A stretch of 64,000 nucleotides of DNA from Diabrotica undecimpunctata (GCF_040954645.1 NC_092807.1:1736001-1800000); one strand, 5' to 3'; shown: positions 43,691 through 55,788, counted from the stretch's first letter. The notes: generated from the sequence alone by a model not told the origin. Made by a program: numbers and translations.

Positions 43691-44439
43691 TTTTCAGAAG
43701 TGGACGAGTCTTCTGTAGGTCAAATTGCTAAAATTAGTAAGACAAGGATCACAGAAGAGACTAAAGAAACGCATGCGTGCCTGCTTTTTCGATAATCTTT
43801 CTATAAGAGATCTAAACCACATTTAGCGAAACTTTCTGTTGAAGATATTAATTACCGAGAATCTATGTTTAGCAATAACTTACACACATTCACATACATG
43901 CACATAAGATCTGTTCAGCGAATAAAATGTGACAACAATTTTTGTCGATTACGTCCAAAGACAGGCCTACGAATAAAACATCCATACTCCGTAGCTATGG
44001 TTTGAAATTGAGGTTTGTTTTAAACTTAGTAATTCTCTTAATGGACTATAAAATGTACAAAGGGTACTCCGCAAATGCCGACTCTCTATAAACTGTTAAT
44101 TAGTTTAATACAGAGTGATGTCTCGTATCAACTTTGATTTAATGATGCCCGATGCCTTTTTGTGCTGGATGAGCACAAATAATGGTAAGATATTTTATTG
44201 AAATGGCAAAAGTAACGAACGTACTCTAGTCATTGGATCCAATTATTTAATACATAAGGAAAGTGTATAGTTTTTACAATATCTGACGTCTAAAATATGT
44301 TTCACTAACGTATGTCTCTGAAGTTTTCGGAAAATTTTAGATTTAAAAGTATTATTGGTAGGAAACATTGGATTAAGTTGCAATTGGAAACCAAAGTTAG
44401 AAAATAACTTTAACGATTTAACGTTTAAAAAATAACGAT
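43691..44439. other. Unassigned DNA
   Basis: No gene recognised between the LOA-like LINE and the Tc1/mariner remnant. Confidence 0.3.
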
Positions 44440-45460
44440 ATAAACAATGTCAGTTTTGAAAAAAAAAATGGTTCGTTAAAAAGTCGCACAAACATAATAT
44501 TCTTCAAAGTATTTATCGTTTAGTTGGACATGTACAAAAACGCGATATTGTAAAAATTTTTAGTACTTAAAATATTTCTGTCTCAACGATTTACCAGACA
44601 ATTAAAGAATGGTATAAAATGCCTTAATTTTCCCAAAAGTGGAAGACCAAAAGTTTTAACTCCTGCTCGGGAACAGAGATTAATTCAGAATATTGAGAAC
44701 CAATTAGGAAAGTCTTTGCGAAATGTTGGACAGAGATAACTCGTTTCACAAATGACTATAAGTAGAACATTTTCTAGAAATAATTTAAAGCGATATAAAA
44801 GAAAAAAAGTAGTACAAACCAGCCAAGTTAGAAAAACTTCCTAGATGTTGCCGTGCATTGGAAACGTATTTATTTTCCTGGTAAAATTCTCATTTTTGAA
44901 GATGAAAAGTATTTTTCTTTATCCAATTCTGAAGTGAATGGCAACGACTGATTTTATATACGCAATGTACAAGATCCAGCGGACGAAGTTAGGTTAAAGG
45001 GAAAAGTGAAATTTGTTATGGTGTGCCATCTCAGAAGCTGGTGTTTCACAGCCGTTTGTTGGGCGTGTTCGCGGTGAAGCTATCAATGCTAACAATTACG
45101 TTGACAGGTGTCTTACAAAGCTTGTTCAATTTATAAATACTCATTACCCCAATGATGAAATCATATTTTGGCCGACCTAGCGTCGTGCCATTAGAAGCCA
45201 GGAGAACGACAGATTGGTTAACTGCTCAAAATATAAATTTTGTTCCCAACCGCTACAACCCTCCAAATGAGCCTCAGGCAAGAACTATAGAAGAGTTTGG
45301 GGCTGTTTTGAGTCGAATGGTGAATAATAATGGCTGGGAAACCCAAAATGAAGATCAGCTAAGGCGAAAAATTTAGCAAAAATTTCGTAAGATTGACATA
45401 AAAACAGTCCAAAGGCTTATTGCACGTGCAAGACCAAATTTAAACCTTATATGATATAAA
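44440..45460 (+). pseudogene. Tc1/mariner-related transposase, DD37E-like, degenerate
   Basis: Fragments in order: STIYQTIKEWYKM (HTH), HWKRIYFPGKILIFEDEKYF (first catalytic region; D appears as E-D), NVQDPADEVRLKGK, ISEAGVSQPFVGRVRGEAIN, ANNYVDRCLTKLVQFINTHY, IIFWPDLASCH (second D), then TTDWLTAQNINFVPNRYNPP, NEPQARTIEEFGAVLSRMVN, and a terminal KIDIKTVQRLIARARPN. Counting through a frameshift the D to E spacing is about 37. It is riddled with stops. Terminal repeats not found. Confidence 0.72.
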
Positions 45461-45852
45461 CCTTTAAAATGTAGATTTAATTTACTGTATTTTTTTAGTA
45501 AAATAAACTTAATTTACAATTAGAAAATACATATTTATTTTTTCCGTAAACTTTAGGGACATGCGTTAATTTGTCATTGTTTTGGGTTATCGCTTATCTC
45601 TGAACATTCGACTGCCAATGGTCAATCTTATGTACAGTACGAAAGTAAATTGCTCTAGTAATATACATATGAAACAAGTAGTTTCTGAATTGATTTAAAA
45701 AAATCCTGCTTCACAGGTACCATCGTTATAGTTATACTAGACCCGAGATAGACAAAACTATGCACTATCTGGTATTCCTGTAACATTTTAGTCAGTTGAA
45801 TAGTGTGGAATCTACCGACCACCGTTAGTTTTGTCTTAGCTTTATTGATTTT

Positions 45853-46480
45853 CAGACTATGCTGATGATATCAATATTATTGCGAGAACGGAAAACGCTG
45901 TACGAAAGGCGTATGTAGCATTAAAAGAATCAGCTACAAAAATGGGTTTAACAATAAACACCAACCAAACAAGGTATATGAAAATAAGCACGCAATCACA
46001 AATCCTACAACCACTTGTTATAGAAAACGACGTCACACGAAAATAATACTACTGCAGAGATAAACTTCAGAATTTGCACGGCCAACAGATGCTATTTTGG
46101 GCTCAATCTCCTCCTTAAATCCACAATTATGTCGAGAAATATAAAAATAAAACTCTACAAAACAATAATACGCCCATTCCTAACATATGGTTCAGAGACC
46201 TGAACTCTTAAGAAAAAATAATAAAAACATGTTAGGATCTTTCTAAAGAAAAGTACTAAGGCGAACTTATGGAGCAGTGAACCAGATATTGTAAAACATA
46301 TTAAGATAGGACGTCTGAAGTGGATAGGGCATGTAATGCGAATAAAACAAAATGAGTCAGCTAGAAAAACGCTCCTTGATAGACCCATTGATCAGAGAAG
46401 AAGATGAAGACCTAGAACAAGGTTTCTTGAAAACATTGATGAAGACATGAGAAATATGGGAATACGTGCTTGGCGGAGAA
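45853..46480 (+). pseudogene. RTE-like LINE RT thumb and C-terminus
   Basis: Begins at YADDINIIARTENAVRKAYV, then ALKESATKMGLTINTNQTRY, and after frameshifts RLKWIGHVMRIKQNESARKT, LLDRPIDQRRR and RPRTRFLENIDEDMRNMGIR. It starts at the catalytic box, so the 5' part is missing. Confidence 0.75.
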
Positions 46481-46970
46481 AGGCGATGCTCAGCGTCACT
46501 ATCTACTTGATCTAAAGAAAGAACTGCTTCTAGGTTTTGTTGAAAGTTATTGATTTCTGATGGATTTAGAGACATGATTTTTCTTAGGGGTCTTCTTTTG
46601 GGGACTTTACAACGAAGTCGAATGTTCAATACCAGGAGTTGATGATCGCTTTCACAGTCTGCGGCAGGATATGTTTTACAGTTGATGGCCGACTACTTTC
46701 ATCTTGATCTTATTAGGATGTCGTCTATTTAATTTCTTGTTCGTCCATCTGGACTGCGCCATGTGTATATTCTCCGTGGATGATGTTAATAGAACGTGTT
46801 TGTAATTGTAAAATGTTGTTCTTCACAGAACTTCACTAGACGGTCGCCATTCTCATTTCTCTGTCCCCGTGCATTGTTGCCCAGCACTTCTTTAATATTT
46901 TCATTAGATGAGCCTACTTTGACGTTAAAGGCTTCTAAAATTATGATTAGTTCACGATTTGGAATAGCGC
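46481..46970 (-). pseudogene. RTE-like LINE endonuclease fragment
   Basis: The minus strand reads PNRELIIILEAFNVKVGSSN, ENIKEVLGNNARGQRNENGD, RLVKFCEEQHFTITNTFY, then RRIYTWRSPDGRTRN.IDDIL, and SDHQLLVLNIRLRCKVPKRR. The Y/W-SPDG and SDH endonuclease motifs are visible. It is the same family as 27290-27620 and better preserved. Confidence 0.8.
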
Positions 46971-47037
46971 TAACAGTTTTTTATGTAAATACTAAACTAA
47001 TTGACAATTAAAGAGATATTTTATGTCGATTGGAAAT

Positions 47038-47242
47038 TTTAACCGTTTGTAAAAAAGTAAAGTTCGTGTAACCTTCTGGCTAAGGTCTAGTGTTAGGGTT
47101 TTCAGGTCGCTCAAGCGCCCCTAACTTGACTTAACGACTACTTTCGTAGCCGGGACCGACGGCTTTACGTGCCCTCCGAAGCACGATAAATTAGATATTG
47201 AAAATTTTGTCGGTGCCGGGATTTGAATTTAACCGTTTGTAA
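47038..47242 (-). mobile_element. 5'-truncated SINE-like element, 175 bp, with 15-bp TSD
   Basis: TTTAACCGTTTGTAA is repeated exactly at 47038-47052 and 47228-47242. Between them the minus strand starts at a tRNA B-box-like TTCAAATCCCGGC and continues CACGTAAAGCCGTCGGTCCC, a body resembling a tRNA-derived SINE that I recall as widespread in insects. The A box is missing, so the copy begins at the B box. The tail is T-rich. The perfect duplication shows recent retroposition. Confidence 0.65.
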
Positions 47243-48790
47243 GAAACTTACGTACTTTCTTAATGACACTATTTTACTTGATCACATGATGTATGTACTC
47301 ATAGTATTGGCTTATTAAAGTTATTGTTTATTAGAATTTGAGACAAGAATATATAAAATATATAATATTGCAAATCTTCGTCACTTATTTATGACATAAC
47401 GTTTCGGATTATCAATTGTATCATAAAAAAGATGCTAAGTATATTAATTATTAAACGGAGTATTGCCACTTCAGTTATTGGCTTATTATACAAAATATAA
47501 GTAAAAATACACATCAAAGGTAACTGCACATATTTGGAACATAAATATACGAACGTAACATTACAAGGATAAATCAGAGTTTGACTGGAAGAAAAATAGC
47601 AATATTTTTATTGTCTAACGATTGTTTTGTACATGTGTGTACCCTGGGAATCCAATTTACTGCAAATATGGAGTGCAAAACAAATATAGCCCGGATGGCT
47701 TCCTAATCAACTACTTAAAATTCTTCGGCGATATTCTTTATTGCTTTTCTCGTTTTATCGAGAAACTTTTTACCAGTGCCGTTTTACAACTACACCTATC
47801 AGACGGTTCATACTTAATTATCGTCACCAGCAGCATAATGCGCTCATAAACTTTTGAAGAAACGAAGTAGATAGCGAAAAACGTAACGTATTTTGCGAAA
47901 AAACTCATAAATTTCTTAATGAGTCTCTAATAAAAATTATGAATATTAATAAGTTTAATATTATTACAAGCTGAGCAGTAAGTTAACGTTCTGATATGGC
48001 CGATACTAAAAAATGGTGTCAGCTGTCCGTAAACAAAGGAGACGCAGGGATGTATTATGCATATTTTGCAGAACGACGAATGGATAAGCAACAAAACCAA
48101 AACAGTCGAGTAGTTTTTTTAAAGTTTCTCAAATGAAAGTTTTAAAAAAATATATACAGGACATTTTGGATTTTTTAGATATTTCTTCATTTAATAATTT
48201 TACTTAATTAATAATTTTAGGACAGCCTAACATCATGTGCTGTATTATACCTTTTTCTCCGCACGAGAATGGACAATTTGAAGAATTTTCTTTATCTTTA
48301 GTTGCCATCTTAAGTCTCCCTAACGTTGACAATAGTTTCGTTCGCGATATTAGTACTGGATGGACATTTGGAACAACCTTCAGTTCAATTCAGTCTTCTG
48401 TGCCTGGTTTGTTTTATTTTACAGCCTGATTTCTAGAAGCGAAGCTTTTTTTTTGATATTTCAATTTGTAGATAGATTTATCCTTTAAAAAGTTTATTCT
48501 GTTAAAAAGCAAACAAATAACAGGTCATTCACAACTTCCCACGAAATCAAATGACGTAAAAAATATTTAAAAAATAGATTAAATATTAAATTTAATAAAC
48601 TTATACACTTAAACAATAACACAAAGAACACAAAGTAAACAGTTGTAGGTGCCAGCGCTAATGAATTAGCTGTTTAAAGCACAGAGCAAGAATATATAAA
48701 AATGTTTGGGATTATTTTGGAGTTCCTATTGCGCATGTACAAGCTCTAAATTCTACACATAGTCTGTAGCACATACAAGCTACAACAGTA
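47243..48790. other. AT-rich DNA
   Basis: No recognised gene in about 1.5 kb. The ORFs at 47622 and 48235 carry no motif. Confidence 0.35.
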
Positions 48791-48794
48791 TGTG

Positions 48795-50428
48795 TGAAGA
48801 TGAAAATACATACCGTAAATATAAGTTTAATATGTTGTCCTCCTAGACACTCCATTAAAAGAGAACGGTATAAAGAGTTTATGAACACTTTAGGAAAAAG
48901 CTACATCATCGGTGGCGACTATAATACAAAGAATACCCACTGGGGCTCTAGGCTAACTTCAACTAAAGGAAAAGAACTATTGTCAGCTTAAACAACAGGG
49001 TTAAAACAACATACTGGCCTACCGATAGGAACAAAATTCCAGGCCTGATCGATTTCTTTATTTACAAAAATATCTCAGCTATCTATCTGGATATCAATGA
49101 CGTCTGGAACATAAGCTCTGATCACTCACCGATTATTTTAACTACGAGTGATACAGTGATCAAAAAAGAGTTCAATCCAACATTGACTAATAAAAAAACT
49201 GACTGGGAGGGCTTTAAAATAAACCTGGAACAAAAAAGCAATCTTGCATTGAGAAACACGAGGCAACTTGATAACGAATTAGAAGTTTTTATAAAAAATA
49301 TCCAACAGTTAGCTTGGGAAAATACTCTCACAATATCTTTTAGAACAAAAGGGAACAACTATCCAAAAGAAATCAGAGAAATCATAGTAGAAAAAAGAAA
49401 GTTAAGAAAAAAATGGCAGTAATACAGGGCTTCACCAGACAAAACTAATCTAAATATTGCTACACAAAAACTAAAAAAGGAGATACAGAATATAAAACAT
49501 TTAACAAGTGATTCCTTTTTAAGTAATTGTACAGCTGAACAGAACACAGATTATTCGTTATGGAAGGCAACAAAAAGAATGAAGAGACCAATTATTCATT
49601 TTCCTCCTGTTATGTATTGGAAAACAGCAACTGGGATAGAAGTAACGAACAGAAAGCAGAACGATTTGTAGATCATTTAGAATGCACGTTCAAACCAAAC
49701 AATGATGATGATGAACTGATATGGGTAAAACCGTTCCAAACCGAAGAGAGAATAACGCTGACAGCATTTAGAGAAGTATCAACAGATATAAAAGAGAATA
49801 TATATCCTAAAAAAGCTGCAGGATATGATCTCATAACAGGAGAATTATTAAAAATCTATTAAGAAAAGTCATAGTTAAGCTGATACACCTAATAAATGCT
49901 GCTTTTAAATTGAGATATGGTCTCAGACTCTGGAAAGTAGCCGAAGTGATTATGATCGTCAAACCAGGTAAACCTCCTAATGAAGTGACAGTCTATCGAC
50001 CAATATCACTCCTTCCAGTGATGTCAAAACTATTTGAAAAACTTCTATTAAAAAGATTAAAACCAATAATGAAAGAAAAAATCTTATACCAAATCACCAA
50101 TTTAGTTTCAGAAATAATCTCCACTATAGATCAAGTTATTGGTCAAGTTCTTCTTGGACGTAGCACAGGCATTTCATCAAGTCTGGCATGAGGGTTTAAA
50201 CTATAAACTAAGAACGTTCATGCCTAAACAGTATTCAGAAATCTTAGAATCATTCCAGAGCTAGAACAAAATACTATTGCCACCTTCACGGATGATACAG
50301 CTATACTAGCGATAAGAGACACTAGTGAAGAAGCGACTGATAAGCTACAACTATTACTAAATACAATACATATCTGGACAAGAAAATGGCGAATAAAATT
50401 AAATAAGACTAAATCTGCACACATTAAC
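48795..50428 (+). pseudogene. Jockey-clade LINE ORF2, endonuclease to RT
   Basis: ISLICCPPRHSIKRERYKEF, SYIIGGDYNTKNTHWGSRLT (endonuclease D and H), then IPGLIDFFIYKNISA and SSDHSPIIL. Linker NKKTDWEGFKINLEQKSNLA and QQLAWENTL; RT: KAAGYDLITGELLKIY, YRPISLLPVMSKLFEKLLLK, DVAQAFHQVWHEGLNYKLRT (catalytic D lies before AQAF), a deletion, and TIATFTDDTAILAIRDTSEE (FADD altered to FTDD). Several frames are needed. It is a different Jockey lineage from the copies at 21 and 37 kb. Confidence 0.82.
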
Positions 50429-50940
50429 ATTCATGAGCATGAAAACATTTTTTACAAGATCAGACCTTAGTCTACAGCTTAGAATCCGAATGATCAGATG
50501 TTACGTTTTTTCTGTCTTACTGTATGTCTGTGAAAGTTGGACAATGGACTCTGAAATACAAAAAAGAATAGATGCCTTTGAGATGTATATATACAGACGA
50601 ATGTTGAGGATTCCATGGGTACAAAGAGTTACTAATGTTGAGGTACTTCGTCGCATGTGTAAACAAAAAGAATTACTAAGAATAATCAAAGAGAGGAAAA
50701 TGCAATACGTGGGTCATGTGCTGAGAGGTGAAAGAATTATGAATTACTTCAAGTTATACTGGAAGGAAAAGTACAGGGCAAAAGATCAGTAGGAAGACTC
50801 CAGAACTCGTGGCTGAAAGACCTGAAAAGATGGTTCGACCGCTCATCCGCAGATATCTTTCGCGCAGCAGTTTCCAAAACTACAATTGCCATTTGGATCG
50901 CCAACCTTCGAAAGGAGACAGCGCAATGAGAAAAATTAAC
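50423..50940 (+). mobile_element. 5'-truncated RTE-like retroposon inside the Jockey element
   Basis: ATTAAC occurs at 50423-50428 and 50935-50940, at both ends of the insert. It encodes LSLQLRIRMIRCYVFSVLLY, FEMYIYRRMLRIPWVQRVTN, KMQYVGHVLRGER, then in another frame GKRSVGRLQNSWLKDLKRWF and FRAAVSKTTIAIWIANLRKE. Removing it restores the Jockey order (SAHIN then FTNKKIENFP). The target copy is short, so the exact borders are approximate. Confidence 0.75.
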
Positions 50941-51390
50941 TTTACAAATAAAAAAATAGAAAATTTTCCAGTTAGAATAAATGATACCCAAATTCCTTAT
51001 GCAACATCAGCAAAATACTTGGGCATAAAAATAAAAGAGGGGAGCTTGATATTAGATATAAGAAATTGTATTGGCTGATTGGAAAAAATTCAGCATTATA
51101 CATTCATAATAAATTAGCATTTACAAGCAAGAACTGAGGCCGGTATGGGTATATGAGTGCCAACTCTGGGGCTGTGCCAAAGCTAGTAATCTACATATTA
51201 TCCAGATATTTCAAAAAAAGTACTGAGGAACATTGTTGATGCTTCTTGGTATATCTGTAACAGCAACCTCCACCAGGACGGCAGAGGCTGCATAGTCATG
51301 TGAATGTTGAGGCAATCCAGCTTCTTGACAACACTAAACTGAAGAGAAGACACATAAGAACAAAACCATTTGAGTTAGTGTAAATGTGTG
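50941..51390 (+). pseudogene. Jockey ORF2 C-terminal part and 3' UTR start
   Basis: FTNKKIENFPVRINDTQIPY, ATSAKYLGIKIKEG, then in other frames KYKKLYWLIGKNSALYIHNK, VPTLGLCQS/CQLWGCAKAS and KVLRNIVDASWYICNSNLHQ follow the Jockey thumb. It continues the element split at 50428. Confidence 0.78.
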
Positions 51391-51899
51391 ACAGTTTAGT
51401 GTAAAAAGCAGAGTATAGTGCTGTGATGTTATTGCATGTTAGTTGTAGTGTATTAGTTGATAGATAAAATAAGAGTAAGCCATAGGTTAAGCCCTTAGAT
51501 TTAAGTATTTGCTATTTATTAGAAGGTAGATCAGAAAATAACTGATAATTGGGCATTTGTGACCAGATAGCAGTATACAAACACTGTACAGGTGTTATAC
51601 AAAAAAATGTAAAGCTCTAAATTATATTCATATCCTAAAGATCGGTTGAATTGGTTCTGAACTACGGACTAACTAATCGCAAACGACAACATTTCAGACT
51701 AGCAGTCCCTATCAATACAAAACTTGATCACCACGAATGCTCATTTTTACACTGCGAGTACGAAGTATTCCTGAACGCGTACATTACTCGTACCGCGAAC
51801 TAAACTAATTACATTTGTGGATTGTTCGCGGTCTTTAGCTAATCGGAATATTTTGCACATTCATGTCTAATCCCGAATGTTCTTAAGTCATAACATATT
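51391..51899. other. Jockey 3' UTR and unassigned DNA
   Basis: No coding signal. A tail is not obvious. Confidence 0.3.
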
Positions 51900-52430
51900 T
51901 CTTCCAAATCCTCTGCGGCCCTCGATTTTATCTTACATGATAAGCCAAAGGTTTCTACAGCGGTCTTCTCTAAGAACATGCTCTAGGTAGAAATTTTTTC
52001 TTATTTTAATAGTTTTCAATAACTTACAAACGGCATTTGCTCTATTTAACACAGCTTTGTAGATCTGCATTGCTTTTGAGGGTATTCGAAGCATTTTTCT
52101 ATGCAACCTCATCTCAAATGCCTCTAGGTGAATGATTGTGTCAGCTTTCAGAGTCCAAGTCTCGGCGCCATGTATAAACACTGACCAAATATAGCATTTG
52201 CCTATTCTTTGACGTCATTTTAGGTTTAAGCTGTGGTTACAGTAGGATGATTTCATTTTTAAAAATGTTGTGCGATCTGCTTCAATTCTGCATTTGATCT
52301 CTTTACTTGGGTTCCAGTTGGTCTGTAATGTAGCATCCCAGATTATTAAAGTAAGGGGCTCTCTCTCAATGTTTGGTTGATCTATTCAGGGAAAGATTGT
52401 TATGAGGGTGGCGACTAAGTATCACAAATT
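51900..52430 (-). pseudogene. RTE-like LINE thumb and C-terminus
   Basis: From about 52430: INASKTKFVILSRH, then frameshifted ITDQLEP..RDQMQN and an open part VFIHGAETWTLKADTIIHLE, AFEMRLHRKMLRIPSKAMQI, NRANAVCKLLKTIKIRKNFY, LEHVLREDRCRNLWLIM, stop, KIEGRRGFGRN. Y-A-D-D lies outside. Same family as the GKxxGRRGPGRRR group. Confidence 0.75.
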
Positions 52431-52439
52431 TTGTCTTAG

Positions 52440-52976
52440 AAGCATTGATTTTTGGACCCATTTTTCTTCTTGTTGTGCATACGTTTTATGGATTATATCC
52501 ATCCAATCCTAATTTTACTGCATAATTCTCCATCCATTTCCATATTACTCTGCAATACCAATCGGAGGTACTTAAAACTATTACTTTTCAAAATCATTTC
52601 ACCATCCAAAGATATCAATGAATTTGTAGTAACTCCATCATTAAATGAACATTCCAAATACTCTCTTTTTGTCTTATTTTTTAACCTTGTTCCTTAAGAG
52701 CTTGTCTCCACTATTCTACAAGTCGCTTTCACTATTTCCTACTAAAACTACATCAAATGCATACATTAAGCACCGGGGAATATTACACCTTTATTCAAGA
52801 GAACAAATAAGGACTAAGCACTAAGCCTTGGTGCCATCATACTTTCAGATGAAATTTATCAGTTTGTTCCAAACCTAACCTAACACTAGTTTTAATCTCC
52901 TAATATCGACTGGCCACTACAAAATCTCTCGAGGAACTCTATTGTATGCTTTTTTAATATCAGTAAAAATTTATCA
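52440..52976 (-). pseudogene. LINE RT fragment with DIKKAYNRVPRE motif
   Basis: From 52976 the minus strand reads FTDIKKAYNRVPREIL (first catalytic D), then TDKFHLKV..HQGLVLSPYL, CLMYAFDVVLVGNSESDL (YADD changed to YAFD), EYLECSFNDGVTTNSLISLD, GEMILKSNSFKYLRLVLQSN, MEMDGELCSKIRIGW. This is a separate endonuclease-RT family typified by KAYDRVPRE. Interrupted by stops and, at 52977, by a + strand RTE insertion. Confidence 0.75.
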
Positions 52977-53495
52977 GCAGAGCAATATGAAAAAGCTCCT
53001 TATAAGCAGGGATTTGTCTCTTCCCCTAAAACTGCGTCTAGTTAAATGCTACATTTTTCCGATCTTACTGTATGGTGTGGAGGCCTGGGCGTTGACGGAG
53101 ACGCTCACGAGAAAACTAGAAGCATTCGAAATGTGGGTGTACCGACGCATTCTTCGTATATCCTGGACCGAACATGTCACCAACACAGAGGTAATCCAAA
53201 GAATCGGAAAGGAGAAAGAAATCGTGAATACAATTAAACAAAGAAAGCTTGAATATCTAGGCCACATATTGAGACACGATAAGTACCGTCTACTGCAATT
53301 GATTGTCCAGGGAAAAATAGACAGTAAGCGAGGGCCAGGCAGGAGAAGACACTCGTGGCTCCAAGATCTGAGGAAGTGGTTCGGGCTCACATCGGTCGAA
53401 CTATTCAGAAGCGCCGCAAATAAGATCAGAATTGCCATGTTAATAGCCAACGTTCGCAACGGACAGGGCACTTGAAGAAGAAGAAATATTTATCA
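52969..53495 (+). mobile_element. 5'-truncated RTE-like retroposon, 511 bp, with TSD
   Basis: ATTTATCA at 52969-52976 and 53488-53495 (12 bp with one mismatch) flank an open frame: DLSLPLKLRLVKCYIFPILL, YGVEAWALTETLTRKLEAFE, MWVYRRILRISWTEHVTNTE, LEYLGHILRHDKYRLLQLIV, QGKIDSKRGPGRRRHSWLQD, LFRSAANKIRIAMLIANVRN, GQGT, stop, then a GAAGAAGAAG tail. The frame is lesion-free over 165 codons. It is the best-preserved copy of this C-terminus here and defines the family. Confidence 0.92.
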
Positions 53496-53544
53496 CTGAT
53501 TATCTAGTATTATACCAAAATATTTTACCTTATTTATTGATCTA

Positions 53545-54060
53545 TCTCTAATTTGTTGTAGTTCGGTCAATAGAATGTAGTGAAACAATATGCTGCGACA
53601 GTATTGAAGATGTTTTATTACCAGCCCGATCCAAGATCATAATACCTGTTGTTGCGAAACCAGAACCAAACCTACCGAGTACTGTTCTCAGAATCTTCGA
53701 AGCAGCTATCCAAGAACTCCCTAAAGATATTCCTCCAGCAAATAGTCTAGTTAGAATGCAAGGCAACTCGTTCCCTGCTCGAATAATTAATCTCAACGAT
53801 TACCATGTTCGATTGAAGAAAGGAATTTCAATGGGTACTCTCGAGGGTGTCACTAGTTTTAGAAATTGTATTGGGTAACCACAAAAATCAACGATGGCTT
53901 CAAAATTAACAACATCGCTTTAACTCCTATACCAGGAATCTAGTGAACATCTCCATAAAAATCAGAAGGACAAACTTTACAAATTGCTACAAACTTCTGA
54001 AGATGTATTCTGGTTGATATCCAACGATAACGGGCTAACGAAGGTAACCCAACATTAAAT
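53545..54060 (+). pseudogene. Gypsy-group LTR retrotransposon, protease-RT linker fragment
   Basis: One + strand frame gives LLPARSKIIIPVVAKPEPNL, PSTVLRIFEAAIQELPKDIP, NSFPARIINLNDYHVRLKKG and ISMGTLEGVTSF, the segment after the aspartic protease in Ty3/Gypsy polyproteins. In another frame DEHLHKNQKDKLYKLLQTSE, DVFWLISNDNGLTKVTQH leads to the RT entry. It is broken at 54060 by an RTE insertion and resumes at 55780. Protease and RT active sites are not present. It is an old fragment. Confidence 0.6.
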
Positions 54061-55788
54061 TCTTCTTCTTCTTTTGGCATCATAACCCTGGATGGGTTTT
54101 TGCCTGTCTGGCTATGTCCTTCCATTCAGATCTCTCTTATGCCCTTCTTCTCCATTGTCTTATGTTCATTGTTTTCAGCTCGTCTTCCACGTCATCCAAC
54201 CATCTCGTTCTGGGCCTTCCTTTTTTTCGCCTTCCTATGGGCTTCCATTTTCTTTGTTGTTTTTGCATCGTTTTGTCTCTGCATATGTCCCAGCCATGAC
54301 AGTCTTTGACTTTTCACAAATCTTACAATGTCATAACCTTCATTTAACTCATTAACCTCGTCGTTTCTCCTGATTCTCCATGTACCATCTTTGTGTTGTA
54401 CCGGGCCATATACTTTCCTCAGTATTTTTCTCTCAAATGTCCTGAATTGGGCTTCATCTTTTTTCGTCATTGCACAAGTTTCACATCCATAGGTTACTAC
54501 GGGTCTAATCAGTGTTCTGTAAATAGTCATTTTGGTTCTTTTGTCTAATAATTTCGATGTCATCAATCTTTTATTAGCATAGTATGTACGATTCCTGCTG
54601 GAAATACGTGCATTAATTTCGCTACTTACGGAGTTATTCTGATTGATTTCTGTGCCGAGATATGTAAAGGCATCCACTCGTTCGATAGTATAGTTGTCTA
54701 TTGTGATATTATTTTCATTGTCAGTTATTCTTTTGACTGTCATATACTTCGTTTTTGCTTCGTTTATTTTGAGACCTCTTTTTCTTGCTTCAGGATCAAT
54801 TTGTTTGAACACTTCCATTAGTCGTGGCTTATTCCTACTAATGATGGCTACATCGTCTGCATATGCAGTAATTTGTACTGATTTGGTGTTTATATGGCCG
54901 GTTAAATTGGTTTTTCTGATGACTGCCTCAAGAACTAGGTTGAATAGCATGGTTGATAGGGCATCTCCCTGTCTTACTCCCATGTTGATGTTAAACAGGA
55001 GAGTCAGTTCTCCATCTACTCTGACTGCGGCTTTTGAACCCTGCAACGTCATTTTTATGAGGCTGCTGTATTTCTTAGGTATACCTAGATTACAAAGGTC
55101 TTCCAGCATTCTGTCTCTTTTCACACTATCAAAAGCTTGTTTAAAGTCTATATACATATTATATAGGTCTATGTCGTATTCATAAGCTTTTTCTTGTATT
55201 GTTCTTAGTATGAATATGTTATCTGTAGTGACTCTATTTGGTCTGAATCCATTTTGATAATCACCAATTATATTTTCGGAGTATTCTAATAATCTATTGT
55301 AGATTATACCAGAAAGAATTTTGTATATTACATTTAGCAATTTAATTGGCCTATAATTCTGGCATTCCCTCTTATCTCCTTTTTTATATATTGGCTGTAT
55401 GAGGCCAACTGTCCATTCCTCTGGCATTTGCTTCTTCATCCACATTAATGTTATTAGGTAATGGATTCTTTCCCAGAGTTCGGATCCTCCAAGCTTTAAT
55501 AATTCTGTCGAAATTCCGTCCGTTCCTGGTGCTTTATTGTTTTTTAGTTTATTTATTATCTGAATTACTTCTTCATAACTCGGATTTTCGATGTGCAGCT
55601 CCGCCGTATAATATATTGTCTCGTTCTGATCATTTTCGATCTCTGCATTTAGATTTTCTTCGAAATATTGTTTCCATCTCATTATAATTTTTTGCTTCTC
55701 TAGTAGTTCTCCGTCCTTATCTTTGCATATCGTTAGTTTTGGTCTAAATGACTATGTGCTTTCTTTTATGCATTTATCCGACATCAAA
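54052..55788 (-). mobile_element. RTE-like LINE (family C), 1.7 kb, inserted in Gypsy pol
   Basis: ACATTAAAT (54052-54060) and ACATCAAAT (55780-55788) act as an imperfect 9-bp duplication. Joining the outer flanks restores the Gypsy reading VTQH..INTGNIAPIKQ. The 3' tail on the minus strand is (GAA)n at 54061-54075. The element is 5'-truncated within the linker before RT. Confidence 0.8.
54192..55752 (-). pseudogene. RTE-like reverse transcriptase, ~500-codon open frame
   Basis: The frame is open from about 55752 (KLTICKDKDGELLEKQKIIM), with the first ATG at 55682. Seen: NKLKNNKAPGTDGISTELLK, IQPIYKKGDKRECQNYRPIK, YQNGFRPNRVTTDNIFILR, NMYIDFKQAFDSVKRDRMLE (catalytic D), MGVRQGDALSTMLFNLVLEA, VQITAYADDVAIISRNKPRL (YADD), FTYLGTEINQNNSVSSEINA, KMTIYRTLIRPVVTYGCETC, SQRLSWLGHMQRQNDAKTTK. 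All RT motifs are intact. Near 54192 a frameshift separates the last 45 residues (REIWKDIARQAKTHPGL). No endonuclease, so it is dead as an element but could encode RT. Confidence 0.9.

Noticed and set aside
53049..53471. 140-codon minus-strand ORF
   Set aside because: Antisense shadow of the RTE C-terminus encoded on the + strand.
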